NCBI GenBank assembly: GCA_030550025.1
Contig: JAUQQC010000009.1
Coordinates: forward strand, 45,495 to 109,494
Length of the DNA: 64,000 bases
Direction: 5' to 3'
From: Acidobacteriota bacterium
Lineage (GTDB): Bacteria; Acidobacteriota; Blastocatellia; HR10
The position numbers and the translations under genes are program-made. Positions 25,061-34,499 of this stretch are shown piece by piece. The notes below the pieces were generated by a model that did no database searches, had not been told where the DNA came from, and worked only from the letters and a program-made list of their open reading frames with translations. The number at the start of each line of letters is the position of its first letter. Position 1 is the first letter of the stretch.

Positions 25061-27346
25061 ATGGAAACCGTGAAAGTGATCATCAACGGGAAGGAGGTCG
25101 AGGCCCCAAAGGGGAAGCTGCTTTTGGAAGTTTGCTTTGACGCTGGCTTCCCGATCCCGAATTTCTGTTACTACAAGGATCTGCCTCCGCAAGCGGCCTG
25201 TCGCATGTGCTTGGTGCGGATCGAGAAGATGGGTCGATTGCAGACGGCTTGTACTATGCGGGTGAGCGAAGGGATGGTCGTGACGACCGAGAGCGAGGAG
25301 ATTCGACGCGCGCGTATGGCGATGGTGGACTTCATCCTGGCCAATCATCCGCTGGACTGTCCCGTCTGCGACAAGGGGGGCGAGTGCGAGTTGCAATGGA
25401 TGGCGATGAACTATGGCGATCTGCTCGCCCGCTTCGACGAACAGAAAGATGCGACGGGCGAATATCCGCTCAGCCCCTTCATCTGGCTCGATCCGCAGCG
25501 GTGCATCCTTTGCTACCGATGCATTCGCGTATGCGACGAATGGGTGGAGAATCATGCCCTGGGCGTACGCGGGCGCGGCGCGCACAGCGTGATCGTAGGG
25601 AATCGTCCCGATGGGACGCTCGCGTGCGAGCATTGCGGCAACTGCGTGGAGGTCTGCCCCGTGGGCGCGCTGACGAGCACCAACTTCCGGTTCCGCGCGC
25701 GTCCCTGGGACATCCGCGACACCGTGACGACGTGCACCTATTGCTCCGATGGATGCCAGTTGCGGTTGAGCGTGCGCGATGGTCGGGTCGTGCGGGCTTG
25801 GGCCAAGGACCTCACAAAGATGGATGCCGAGTTCGCGAACAAAGTCCTCTTCAGCTTCCGGACGGCGCCCGAGACGCGGCACAATTGGATCAACGAGGAG
25901 TTCCTCTGTCTGAAGGGGCGCTATGGGAACGAATTCGTCAACAGTCCGGATCGGCTGAGGGTGCCGCTTCTGCGGCGCAATGGGCGCTTGGAGCCGGCCA
26001 CATGGGAAGAGGCGCTGAAATATGTGGCGCAGCGGATATTGGAGATCAAACGGACGTATGGTCCAGAGAGCATCGCGTGCATCGGGTCGCCGCGTTTGAC
26101 TAATGAGGACCTGTACGTCCTGGCGAAATTCGGGCGGCAGGTTCTGGAGACGCCCCATGTGACGCACGCGATGGATGTCGACTGGCGGCCGTTCTTCAAG
26201 CGGTTGACGGTGCCTCTGCTGACGCAACCCGAGTTGCGCGAGCAGATGCCGACCATTCTGCTGATCGGCGGAAATCCGCCCGAGTACAACCCCCTGACGG
26301 CCTATAGCCTGCGCGCAGCCGTCCACCGGCATGGGGCGCGGCTCTATATTGTCAGTGCGCGTCCGATTGGTCGGCTACAGGTCGCCACACGCTTCTTCCA
26401 CATTCGTCCGGGATCGGAGCCGGCCGTCTGGCTCGCGCTGTTGGATGAAGGGGAGGTGGAGCGCGCGGCTGAGGCTACGTTGCTGACGCGCGAAGAGTTG
26501 TACGAGCTGCGGCGCTTCGTTTGGGAAGCGGATCGGTTGGCGTTGTTGGTGGGTCGCGAGGTGACTGGCCCGGCCCTGGAGGCAGCAGCCGTGCTCGGGG
26601 GGATGCTCCAAGCGAAGGGGGAACGGATCGTGCGCGTGCTGCCGCTGCTGCGCTTCAACAATTCGCTCGGAGCACTCGATATGGGGTTGGTGGCCGAGAT
26701 GCTGGTGCCCGAGCAGGTGGGGCCGCAGATCAAAGCCCTCTACCTCATGGGCTGTGACCTTGTGCGCTTCTATGGCGATGCGTGGCGCCAGGCGCTCGCG
26801 CGGGCAGAGTTGGTGGTCGCGCACGAGCTGTTTCTGACGCGTACGGCCGAGCTGGCGCATGTCGTGCTGCCGGCCATGAGCTTCGCGGAGCTGGACGGCA
26901 CGTTCACCAATAATGCGGGGCAAGTACAACGCATCCGACGCGCGCTTGGCGTTGCTGGCGATTGGCGCCCCGATTGGATGATCATTGATCAGATCGCCGC
27001 GAAGATGGGCGCTGATCTGGGCTGCCGGCATTCGGCGGCGAATATCTTTCGCGAGATCGCCGAGACCATCCCGGGATATCAGGGGATCACCTACGCGCGT
27101 TTGAACGAAGAGGGAGCGATTCAAACGGAACGGCCGCTCATGCCGTTGGAGGTGATTGATCGAGCGCGGCTCTTGGAACGACTCCGGGCGCAGGTCGAGG
27201 CGATTGATCACACGGCCGAGCGCCTTCAGGAGCCGGCACCACTGGGCATCGGGCTCTTTGAGCCAGGGACGCTCACCGAACATGTCCCCTTGCTGCGACA
27301 AGCCTTCGGATGGGACGTGAGAGAGTCGGTCGAGGTCTCGCGCTGA
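25061..27346 (+). CDS. nuoG: NADH-quinone oxidoreductase subunit G with an extra cysteine set
   Basis: 761 residues, the largest subunit of the NADH-side arm. Cluster ligands in order: C36, C47, C50, C64 ([2Fe-2S] N1b); H96, C100, C103, C109 (N5); C148, C151, C154, C158; C189, C192, C195, C199; and C225, C228, C232, C283 (N7-type). Textbook NuoG has only four of the two middle sets of cysteines, so here a second [4Fe-4S] can form. A molybdopterin-oxidoreductase-like domain follows (about 290-700). ATG 25061 has GGAAGGGGGGC upstream; a start at 25034 would overlap nuoF. Confidence 0.93.
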   Translation: METVKVIINGKEVEAPKGKLLLEVCFDAGFPIPNFCYYKDLPPQAACRMCLVRIEKMGRLQTACTMRVSEGMVVTTESEEIRRARMAMVDFILANHPLDCPVCDKGGECELQWMAMNYGDLLARFDEQKDATGEYPLSPFIWLDPQRCILCYRCIRVCDEWVENHALGVRGRGAHSVIVGNRPDGTLACEHCGNCVEVCPVGALTSTNFRFRARPWDIRDTVTTCTYCSDGCQLRLSVRDGRVVRAWAKDLTKMDAEFANKVLFSFRTAPETRHNWINEEFLCLKGRYGNEFVNSPDRLRVPLLRRNGRLEPATWEEALKYVAQRILEIKRTYGPESIACIGSPRLTNEDLYVLAKFGRQVLETPHVTHAMDVDWRPFFKRLTVPLLTQPELREQMPTILLIGGNPPEYNPLTAYSLRAAVHRHGARLYIVSARPIGRLQVATRFFHIRPGSEPAVWLALLDEGEVERAAEATLLTREELYELRRFVWEADRLALLVGREVTGPALEAAAVLGGMLQAKGERIVRVLPLLRFNNSLGALDMGLVAEMLVPEQVGPQIKALYLMGCDLVRFYGDAWRQALARAELVVAHELFLTRTAELAHVVLPAMSFAELDGTFTNNAGQVQRIRRALGVAGDWRPDWMIIDQIAAKMGADLGCRHSAANIFREIAETIPGYQGITYARLNEEGAIQTERPLMPLEVIDRARLLERLRAQVEAIDHTAERLQEPAPLGIGLFEPGTLTEHVPLLRQAFGWDVRESVEVSR

Positions 27347-27394
27347 GAGCGGAGCGCATGCGAGGCGCGGGGAAGGGGGCATTGGTAGGGGCAG

Positions 27395-28420
27395 ATGGGA
27401 ATGGGCGTGGTCGTTGAAGCCGTCGTCAAGATCGTTATCGTCTTCGGCATCGTGCTCACCTGCCTAGCCTATCTGGCGCTCTTTGAACGGAAGCTCCTGG
27501 GATGGATTCAGCTCCGATACGGACCGAATCGCGTCGGCCCATGGGGATTGCTGCAGCCTTTGGCCGATTTGCTGAAGTTCTTGTTCAAAGAGGACGTGCG
27601 GCCGACCACTCCCAATCCCATCCTCTTCAGCGTGGCGCCTATTCTGTCGCTCGTTCCGGCGCTCATGACCTACGCCGTGATCCCCTTTGGGGATCGGATC
27701 GAGCTGTTCGGGCGAGAGATCACGCTCTACATCACGAGCGTGAATGTCGGGTTGCTCTACCTCTTCGCCTTGAGTGGTCTGGGGATCTATGGGATCGTGC
27801 TCGCCGGATGGGCCTCCAACAGCAAGTACTCGCTGCTTGGCGGGTTGCGGTCGGCGGCGCAATTGATCAGCTACGAGTTGACGCTCACGCTCTCGGTCGT
27901 CGGCGTGCTCATTCAGGTGGGTTCGCTCGATCTGGTCGAGATCGTGCGCGCGCAATCGGGGACGTATTTCGGCCTCATTCCGAAGTGGCACCTGTTCTGG
28001 TACCAGCCGCTTGGATTTCTCCTCTTCTTCATCGCGGCGGTGGCGGAGACCAACCGCGTGCCGTTCGATCTGCCGGAAGCGGAGACGGAGCTGGTGGCCG
28101 GGTATCATACGGAATACTCGGCGACGAAGTTCGCCATGTTCTACGTCGCCGAATATGCGAACATCCTGGCCGTCTCCGCCTTAGCGACGACGCTCTTTCT
28201 GGGCGGGTGGAACGGACCGGGCGTGGAGCGCCTGCCGCTGCTTGGGGTCTTCTATTTCGCGGCGAAGACGGCCATCTTTCTCTTCATCTACATCTGGTTG
28301 CGCGCGACGCTGCCGCGCTTCCGGTACGATCAGTTGATGCGGTTCGGGTGGAAGATCTTGCTGCCGCTGGCATTCGCGAACATCGTATTCTCCGCGGCGG
28401 TGGCTGCGACCGCAGGATGA
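27395..28420 (+). CDS. nuoH: NADH-quinone oxidoreductase subunit H
   Basis: 341 residues and eight membrane helices. ALFERKLLGWIQLRYGPNRVGP and GLLQPLADLLKFLFKED are the highly conserved first loop, and NRVPFDLPEAETELVAGYHTEYS is the quinone-chamber loop. Ends with a membrane helix at 325-340. It connects membrane arm and Q-module. nuoI normally follows; here nuoJ follows after an 79-bp gap with a hairpin. Confidence 0.96.
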   Translation: MGMGVVVEAVVKIVIVFGIVLTCLAYLALFERKLLGWIQLRYGPNRVGPWGLLQPLADLLKFLFKEDVRPTTPNPILFSVAPILSLVPALMTYAVIPFGDRIELFGREITLYITSVNVGLLYLFALSGLGIYGIVLAGWASNSKYSLLGGLRSAAQLISYELTLTLSVVGVLIQVGSLDLVEIVRAQSGTYFGLIPKWHLFWYQPLGFLLFFIAAVAETNRVPFDLPEAETELVAGYHTEYSATKFAMFYVAEYANILAVSALATTLFLGGWNGPGVERLPLLGVFYFAAKTAIFLFIYIWLRATLPRFRYDQLMRFGWKILLPLAFANIVFSAAVAATAG

Positions 28421-28448
28421 GGGGATCACCGCAAGGCGAGGGGGTGAG

Positions 28449-28485
28449 AGGGCCTCGTGCACTCCGGGCGAGCGCGCGAGGCCCT
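28449..28485 (+). promoter_or_regulatory. 12-bp hairpin in the nuoH-nuoJ gap
   Basis: AGGGCCTCGTGC (28449-28460) pairs with GCGCGAGGCCCT (28474-28485); 11 Watson-Crick pairs and one G-T wobble with a 13-nt loop. No T-run follows, so it is not a standard terminator. It may affect mRNA stability, or mark where nuoI was lost. Confidence 0.5.
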
Positions 28486-28499
28486 TATCGGGAGGGGGT

Positions 28500-28988
28500 A
28501 TGGAACGCGCGCTCTTTGTGATCTTCGCGCTCACGGCCATCGTGGCGGCGCTCAACGTCTTATTGCGGCGGCATCCGTTGCACAGTGCCCTGGCGCTTCT
28601 GGTCGTGCTCGGGGCGCTCGCGGGTTTGTACATCCTGCTCGGCGCTTATTTCCTCGCGATGATTCAGGTCGTGATCTATGCTGGCGCCATCCTCGTGCTC
28701 TTCCTCTTCGTCATCATGTTGCTCAACATTCGGGCCGAGGAAGCGCGACTGGCGCGTCGGCCGTTCCTCCGATGGCTCGCTCTGCCCTTCGCGCTCCTTC
28801 TGGGGGCGGAGATCTTCTATCTGGTGCGCACCTTTGAGGAGAACCCGGTCCCATCGGGCACGAGTGTCGGCGTGACGGAGGCCATTGGGCGAGAATTGTT
28901 CACGACGTATCTCTTGCCGTTCGAGGTCACTTCGATCTTGATCCTGATCGCCATATTGGGGGCGGTCGTCTTAGCGCGGAGGGGATGA
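28500..28988 (+). CDS. nuoJ: NADH-quinone oxidoreductase subunit J
   Basis: 162 residues with five membrane helices. The central [26 protein letters not shown] is the conserved third helix. A GGAGGGGGT site precedes ATG 28500. It ends with an ATGA overlap with nuoK. It is a membrane-arm subunit; no catalytic residues known. Confidence 0.95.
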   Translation: MERALFVIFALTAIVAALNVLLRRHPLHSALALLVVLGALAGLYILLGAYFLAMIQVVIYAGAILVLFLFVIMLLNIRAEEARLARRPFLRWLALPFALLLGAEIFYLVRTFEENPVPSGTSVGVTEAIGRELFTTYLLPFEVTSILILIAILGAVVLARRG

Positions 28989-29299
28989 GGATGACGACGA
29001 TTCCGATCTCGTGGTATTTGGCCGTCGCCGCCGTGCTCTTCACGATCGGCGCGGTCACGGTCTTCGTCAAGCGAAATGCCCTGGTGATGTTGCTGGGGAT
29101 CGAGCTGATGCTGAACGCGGCCAATCTGACAGCGGTCACCTTCTCCAGCTATTTCCGCGAGCTGGCGGGACAGATTTTGGTCTTCTTCGTCATGGTCGTG
29201 GCGGCGGCCGAGGCGGCCGTCGGATTGGCCATCATCGTCCTGCTCTTCCGGCATCGGGAGACGCTGAACGTGGACGAGGCGCAACTGTTGAAGCTCTAG
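28985..29299 (+). CDS. nuoK: NADH-quinone oxidoreductase subunit K
   Basis: 104 residues, three helices. [22 protein letters not shown] contains the conserved Glu of helix 2 (MLLGIELM) and [21 protein letters not shown] the second conserved Glu of helix 3. Both are part of the proton channel between NuoH and NuoN. Start overlaps the nuoJ stop by ATGA; an internal ATG at 28991 is possible. Confidence 0.95.
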   Translation: MRMTTIPISWYLAVAAVLFTIGAVTVFVKRNALVMLLGIELMLNAANLTAVTFSSYFRELAGQILVFFVMVVAAAEAAVGLAIIVLLFRHRETLNVDEAQLLKL

Positions 29300-29319
29300 C
29301 GCCGGGAGGGGAAAGAGGG

Positions 29320-31287
29320 ATGCTGAAGGCACTCGTCCTGAGTCCGCTCATCGCAGCTGGAATTCTCGGGATCTTCGGTCGGCGATGGAGCGAGCGTCTC
29401 ATCGCGGCGATCGGCTGCGGCTCGGTGGGATTCTCGATGCTCTTGGCCTTCCGCCTATTCTTCGGGGACCTCTGGCCGCGGCCACCGGAGCAGCGCGTGA
29501 TCTGGGAGCCGTTCTTCTCCTGGATCGCCTCGGGACCGTTGCGCGTGGATTGGGGCTTTCAGTTGGATGCGCTCTCGGGCGTCTACATCCTTTTTGTCAC
29601 GTTCGTCGGCTTTTGGATCCACGTCTTCGCCGTCGGCTACATGCGCGGCGATCCGGGCTATGCGCGGTTCTTCGCCTACATGAACCTCTTCATGTTCATG
29701 ATGCTTGTGCTCGTGCTGGCCGATAACTTCCTCGTGATGTTCGTAGGGTGGGAGGGCGTCGGGCTCTGTTCGTATCTACTCATCGGTCACTACTTCGATC
29801 GGGCGTATGCGGCGAGCGCGGCGAAGAAGGCGTTCATCGTGAATCGCATCGGGGATTTCGGCTTCGCGCTCGGCATCATTCTGATCTTCGCGACGTTCGG
29901 GACGCTCCGCTTCTCGGAGGTCATGGGGACGATCGCCGCACGGTTCCCGGAGCCGGAAGCACTGGGCGAGATCGGGCTTCTGACGACGATCGCGCTCTTG
30001 CTCTTTGTGGGGGCGACGGGCAAGAGCGCGCAGATCCCGCTCTATGTCTGGTTGCCGGACGCGATGGCGGGGCCGACGCCCGTCTCCGCGCTCATTCATG
30101 CGGCGACGATGGTGACGGCGGGCGTTTACATGGTCGCGCGTTGCAGCGACCTCTACGCGCGGTCGCTCACGGCGCTTTTCGTCATCGCGGTGATCGGAGG
30201 CATGACGGCGCTGCTGGCGGCGACCATCGGCCTGGCGCAATGGAATATCAAAAAGGTGCTCGCCTATTCGACGATCTCGCAACTCGGGTACATGTTCTTG
30301 GCCTGTGGCGCGGGCGCCTTCTCGGCAGCGATCTTTCACGTCGTCACGCACGCGTTCTTCAAGGCCTTGCTCTTTCTTGGCGCAGGCTCGGTCATTGTGG
30401 CGCTCCATCATGAGGAGGATATGCGGCGGATGGGGGGGTTGAAGCGCGCGATGCCCCTCACTTACGGGACGATGCTCTGCGGCTGGTTGGCGATCGCGGG
30501 GCTTCCTCCCTTCGCCGGCTTCTTCAGCAAGGATGAGATCCTTTGGCGCACATGGACGAGTCCGGTACTCCCGGAACCGTGGGGTCGTCTCTTGTGGGCG
30601 ATCGGCTGGGCGACGGCGCTTCTCACGGCCGCCTACATGACGCGGCTCATCGTGCTCACGTTCGAGGGCGAGGAGCGCTTCGCTCGGTCTGCCGAGGGAC
30701 ATGCGCTCGTTCCGCGCGAATCGCCGCCGGTGATGACGATCCCGCTTCTGGTGCTCGCCGTGCTCTCGGTCAGCGGCGGATGGGTGGGGATCTCCGAAGC
30801 CTATACGGGGGGACGAATCGCTAACGAATTCGAGCAGTTCGTGCGGCCGGCGCTGGCGCGCGTGCCCGTGCATTCCGATCACCTGGCGATCGCGGAGTTC
30901 GGTCACGGCATGGAGCTGGGGTTAGCGGCCGTGACGGCTCTGGCGGTGCTGGCGACTTTGATTTGGGCGCGCCGCTTCTATCGGCGCGATCCGTTGCGTC
31001 CGGCGCCGCGACTTCTGGAGAACAAATATTACGTGGACGAAATCTACGAGGCGCTCTTGGTCCGGCCGATCGTGCGCGGCTCGACCGTGCTGCTGTGGCG
31101 GGTCTTCGACGTCGCCATCATTGATGGCGCGGTGAACGGCGTGGCGTCGGCCGTTGCCGCCGGCGCGGCCGTCTTGCGACGGTTGCAAACGGGGCTGGTA
31201 CGTAGTTACATCGTCATGATCTTGATCGGCGCGTTGATTGTACTGGGGTATTTCGTCTTCGTCGGGAGTCAGTTTCCGGCTCGGTGA
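29320..31287 (+). CDS. nuoL: NADH-quinone oxidoreductase subunit L
   Basis: 655 residues, an antiporter-like proton-pumping subunit with about 15-16 helices. FVGWEGVGLCSYLLIGHYF, GKSAQIPLYVWLPDAMAGPTP, SALIHAATMVTAGVYMVARCS and the long C-terminal lateral helix region (after about residue 540: RRLQTGLVRSYIVMILIGALIV) are characteristic. ATG 29320 follows GGGAGGGGAAAGAGG; longer frames start inside nuoK. nuoM starts 7 bp after. Confidence 0.96.
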   Translation: MLKALVLSPLIAAGILGIFGRRWSERLIAAIGCGSVGFSMLLAFRLFFGDLWPRPPEQRVIWEPFFSWIASGPLRVDWGFQLDALSGVYILFVTFVGFWIHVFAVGYMRGDPGYARFFAYMNLFMFMMLVLVLADNFLVMFVGWEGVGLCSYLLIGHYFDRAYAASAAKKAFIVNRIGDFGFALGIILIFATFGTLRFSEVMGTIAARFPEPEALGEIGLLTTIALLLFVGATGKSAQIPLYVWLPDAMAGPTPVSALIHAATMVTAGVYMVARCSDLYARSLTALFVIAVIGGMTALLAATIGLAQWNIKKVLAYSTISQLGYMFLACGAGAFSAAIFHVVTHAFFKALLFLGAGSVIVALHHEEDMRRMGGLKRAMPLTYGTMLCGWLAIAGLPPFAGFFSKDEILWRTWTSPVLPEPWGRLLWAIGWATALLTAAYMTRLIVLTFEGEERFARSAEGHALVPRESPPVMTIPLLVLAVLSVSGGWVGISEAYTGGRIANEFEQFVRPALARVPVHSDHLAIAEFGHGMELGLAAVTALAVLATLIWARRFYRRDPLRPAPRLLENKYYVDEIYEALLVRPIVRGSTVLLWRVFDVAIIDGAVNGVASAVAAGAAVLRRLQTGLVRSYIVMILIGALIVLGYFVFVGSQFPAR

Positions 31288-31294
31288 GGGGGGG

Positions 31295-32908
31295 ATGAAG
31301 GAGCATCTGTTGAGCTGGCTTACGTTCGCGCCGACGGCGGGCGCGCTGCTGCTATTATTCGCGCGCGTCCTCATGGGTGCGCGCGAGGAGACGATTCGCC
31401 GTCTGGCGCTTGCGCTTTCGCTCGTCCCGCTCGGCCTCTGCGTCCCATTGCTCCTTCGGTTCGATCCGATGGCTTCCGGCCCGCAGATGGTCGAGCGCGT
31501 CCCGTGGATTCGCTTCTTCGGTTTCAACGTGGACTATTTTGTGGGGGTAGACGGCCTGAGCCTCTGGTTCGTCGTCCTGAGCGCGCTGCTGGTGACGATT
31601 TCGATCTTGGCGAGTTGGCGTGCGATTGACCAGCACGTCTTAGCGTTCCATGTCTTCCTGCTCCTTCTGGAGACGGGGCTCATTGGCGTCTTCGTCGCGC
31701 TCGACCTGTTCCTCTTCTTCATCTTCTGGGAAGTGATGCTCGTGCCGATGTACTTCTTGATCGGCATCTGGGGGTACGAGCGGCGCGTTTACGCGGCCGT
31801 CAAGTTCATCATCTACACGATGGTCGGCTCGGCCTTGATGTTGGCGGCCATCATCAGCCTCTATTACCTGAATGGCGGGACGACCTTCGATATTCCGGCG
31901 ATCACGGAGAATGTGCGCGCGGGGCGGCTCGTGTTGGATCCGGCGACGGAGCGATGGCTCTTCTGGGGCTTCGCGCTGGCGTTCCTCATTAAGGTGCCGC
32001 TCTTTCCCTTCCACACCTGGTTGCCGGATGCGCACGTGGAGGCGCCGACGGCCGGTTCGGTGATCCTGGCCGGCGTGCTGTTGAAGATGGGGGGGTACGG
32101 CTTGCTGCGCTTCAACCTCCCGCTCTTCCCGCAAGCGACGGAGGAGTTCGCTGGGCTCCTCTGTGGGCTCGCCATTCTCAGCATCATCTACGGGGCGCTC
32201 GTCTCGATGGTGCAGCCCGATCTGAAGAAGCTGATTGCCTATTCTTCGGTCAGCCACATGGGCTTCGTCGTGCTTGGCATTATGGCGCGAACGGAGATGG
32301 GGTTGCAGGGAGCGATCTTCCAAATGCTCAGCCACGGGATTTCGACGGGTGCGCTCTTTATCATCGTCGGGGTGCTCTCGGAGCGGCGGCATACGCGCTG
32401 GATCGCGGAGTTCGGCGGGTTGGCGCGTCCGATGCCTGTCTTCTCCGCGCTCTTCGGGATTCTGGCCTTGGCTTCGGTGGCGCTGCCGACCTTGAGCGGA
32501 TTCGTGGGCGAGTTCCTCGTCCTGGTGGGAACATACACATCCGAGCTGGCGCACGCGCGGGCGTACACGGTCCTGGCAGCGACGGCGATGATCTTCTCGG
32601 CCGCGTATATGCTCTGGACGCTGGAACGCGTGCTCTTTGGGGAGATCACTCGAGAGGAGAACCGGCACTTGCCCGACGTGAATGGGCGGGAGCGACTCAC
32701 GCTCATCCCGCTGGCCGTGCTCGTGATCGTGATGGGCGTGCTCCCGAATCCGATCCTACGGCGCACGGATCGCGCCATTTTGGAGCTGAAGCAGGCCGTT
32801 CGCGGAGCTGTCCTTGTGCAATCGGAACCATTGGGCCGACGCGCGCCGAATCCGGCGCTCTTTGGGAGCGCCGCGCGCGAACAGGCGGAGTCCATGCGAC
32901 GGAGGTGA
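31295..32908 (+). CDS. nuoM: NADH-quinone oxidoreductase subunit M
   Basis: 537 residues, about 14 helices, antiporter-like. FFIFWEVMLVPMYFLIGIWG holds the conserved Glu of helix 5, KVPLFPFHTWLPDAHVEAPT and GSVILAGVLLKMGGYGLLR the central Lys/His set, and DLKKLIAYSSVSHMGFVVLG the later Lys. Start ATG 31295 has GAGGGGGG upstream. The C-terminal tail (SEPLGRRAPNPALFG) is soluble and not conserved. Confidence 0.96.
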   Translation: MKEHLLSWLTFAPTAGALLLLFARVLMGAREETIRRLALALSLVPLGLCVPLLLRFDPMASGPQMVERVPWIRFFGFNVDYFVGVDGLSLWFVVLSALLVTISILASWRAIDQHVLAFHVFLLLLETGLIGVFVALDLFLFFIFWEVMLVPMYFLIGIWGYERRVYAAVKFIIYTMVGSALMLAAIISLYYLNGGTTFDIPAITENVRAGRLVLDPATERWLFWGFALAFLIKVPLFPFHTWLPDAHVEAPTAGSVILAGVLLKMGGYGLLRFNLPLFPQATEEFAGLLCGLAILSIIYGALVSMVQPDLKKLIAYSSVSHMGFVVLGIMARTEMGLQGAIFQMLSHGISTGALFIIVGVLSERRHTRWIAEFGGLARPMPVFSALFGILALASVALPTLSGFVGEFLVLVGTYTSELAHARAYTVLAATAMIFSAAYMLWTLERVLFGEITREENRHLPDVNGRERLTLIPLAVLVIVMGVLPNPILRRTDRAILELKQAVRGAVLVQSEPLGRRAPNPALFGSAAREQAESMRRR

Positions 32909-32911
32909 TGG

Positions 32912-34393
32912 ATGGAGTCTTTGGGGATCAATTATCGCGCCATCGGGCCGGAGCTGGTGCTCACAGTGACGGGCGTGCTCGTCATGCTGTTGGAAGCCTT
33001 TTCTCCGGGGAAGAAAGTGCGCGATGGGATCCTGGCCGCAGCGGGCATCGTGCTGGCTGGTGTCGCCGCGCTGGCCCTGTGGGAGGAAGGGCCGGTGACG
33101 GCCTTCTCCCGAATGGTCATCGTGGATGGCTTTCGCGTCTTCTTCACGCTGGTCATTTTGCTCGGCACGCTGTTGACGATCTTCGTCTCCTGGGGCTTTC
33201 TGGATGAAGAGCGGATTCCGCCGGGGGAGTACTTCGCGCTGTTGCTCTTCGGGGCGGTAGGGATGACGCTCCTTGTAGCGGGCAACGATCTGATGATACT
33301 GTTTCTGGCGCTGGAGACGATCACGATCGCCACGTATGTGCTCGCGGGGTATCGGCGGGAGGACCTTCGTTCGACGGAATCGGCGCTCAAGTATTTCCTC
33401 CTGGGCGCCTTCTCCTCGGCTTTTCTGCTTTATGGGATCGCGTTGCTCTACGGCGCGACGCGCACGACCAATCTCGCGGAGATGGCGCGCGTCGTGAGTG
33501 GGCCGCTCGGACAAGCGGAGATCGTCCTCCTGATGGCGGGAGCGGCGATGTTGCTGATTGGCTTCGGCTTCAAAGTAACGACGGTCCCGTTCCATGTGTG
33601 GACGCCCGATGTGTACGAGGGCGCGCCGACGCCAGTGACGGCCTTCCTCTCGACGGCGCCGAAGGCGGCGGGCTTCGCTGCCTTCCTGCGTGTCTTCTCG
33701 CTCACGTTCCCGCCCTTGGGGATCGAGAGCGCCGCCGATCAGCTCGCGTCGCATTGGGTTGCCGCCGTCACGGCCATGTCCATCTTGAGCATGACCTTTG
33801 GGAACTTCATCGCCATCGCGCAGACGAACATCAAACGCATGCTCGCTTACTCGTCCATCGCGCATGCCGGATATGTCCTGATCGGCGTGCTGGCCCGCGA
33901 TTGGGCGGCCGTGGCCTTCTATATGCTCGTCTACACGATCATGAACCTGGGGTGCTTCGCCATCGTCGCGCTCTGGGCACGTCGAGGGGACGAACGGGTG
34001 TTGATCGCCGAGTATGCCGGATTGGGCTTTCGGCAGCCGCTGTTGAGCTTTCCGTTGGCCATCTTCCTGGTGAGCTTGGCCGGATTTCCCGGCACGGCCG
34101 GGTTCGTCGCCAAATTCTGGCTCTTCAAATCGGCCTGGGGCGCGGGCTTCCCCGAACTGGTCATCATCGGCGTCTTGATGACGGTCGTCTCCGTCTACTA
34201 CTACCTCTACGTCGTGATCGTCATGTTCTTCCGCGAACCGAAGGAGGAGGTGCCGCGCGTTCCTCTCTCGCGCGCGTTCGTAGCGGCGATGGTCGTCGCG
34301 CTGGTGGGCGTCTTCTACCTCGGGCTTCTGCCGACGCGCGTCTTCGCCGTTTTGAATACGGCGCAGAATCTGCTCGCGATCGGGCAACGGTGA
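32912..34393 (+). CDS. nuoN: NADH-quinone oxidoreductase subunit N
   Basis: 493 residues, about 14 helices, the third antiporter-like subunit. FLALETITIATYVLAGYRRED, KYFLLGAFSSAFLLYGIALLYG, FKVTTVPFHVWTPDVYEGAPTP and QTNIKRMLAYSSIAHAGYVLIG are typical. The start lies 3 bp after nuoM. Last gene of the nuo operon; 106 bp follow before the peptidase, with no evident terminator, so readthrough is possible. Confidence 0.96.
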   Translation: MESLGINYRAIGPELVLTVTGVLVMLLEAFSPGKKVRDGILAAAGIVLAGVAALALWEEGPVTAFSRMVIVDGFRVFFTLVILLGTLLTIFVSWGFLDEERIPPGEYFALLLFGAVGMTLLVAGNDLMILFLALETITIATYVLAGYRREDLRSTESALKYFLLGAFSSAFLLYGIALLYGATRTTNLAEMARVVSGPLGQAEIVLLMAGAAMLLIGFGFKVTTVPFHVWTPDVYEGAPTPVTAFLSTAPKAAGFAAFLRVFSLTFPPLGIESAADQLASHWVAAVTAMSILSMTFGNFIAIAQTNIKRMLAYSSIAHAGYVLIGVLARDWAAVAFYMLVYTIMNLGCFAIVALWARRGDERVLIAEYAGLGFRQPLLSFPLAIFLVSLAGFPGTAGFVAKFWLFKSAWGAGFPELVIIGVLMTVVSVYYYLYVVIVMFFREPKEEVPRVPLSRAFVAAMVVALVGVFYLGLLPTRVFAVLNTAQNLLAIGQR

Positions 34394-34499
34394 GCGCGCG
34401 AACCCAGGAGCGGAGGTGGAAAAAGCGGCTCTCGCGGTATGAGCTGGGCCTTCGAGCCGCGCCCCGCACGTTTGCGGCCCGGAGGAGGAAGGAGGAACC

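Noticed and set aside
28457..28837. open frame starting in the nuoH-nuoJ gap as a possible nuoI
   Set aside because: It is out of frame with nuoJ but lacks any CxxCxxCxxxCP ferredoxin motif.
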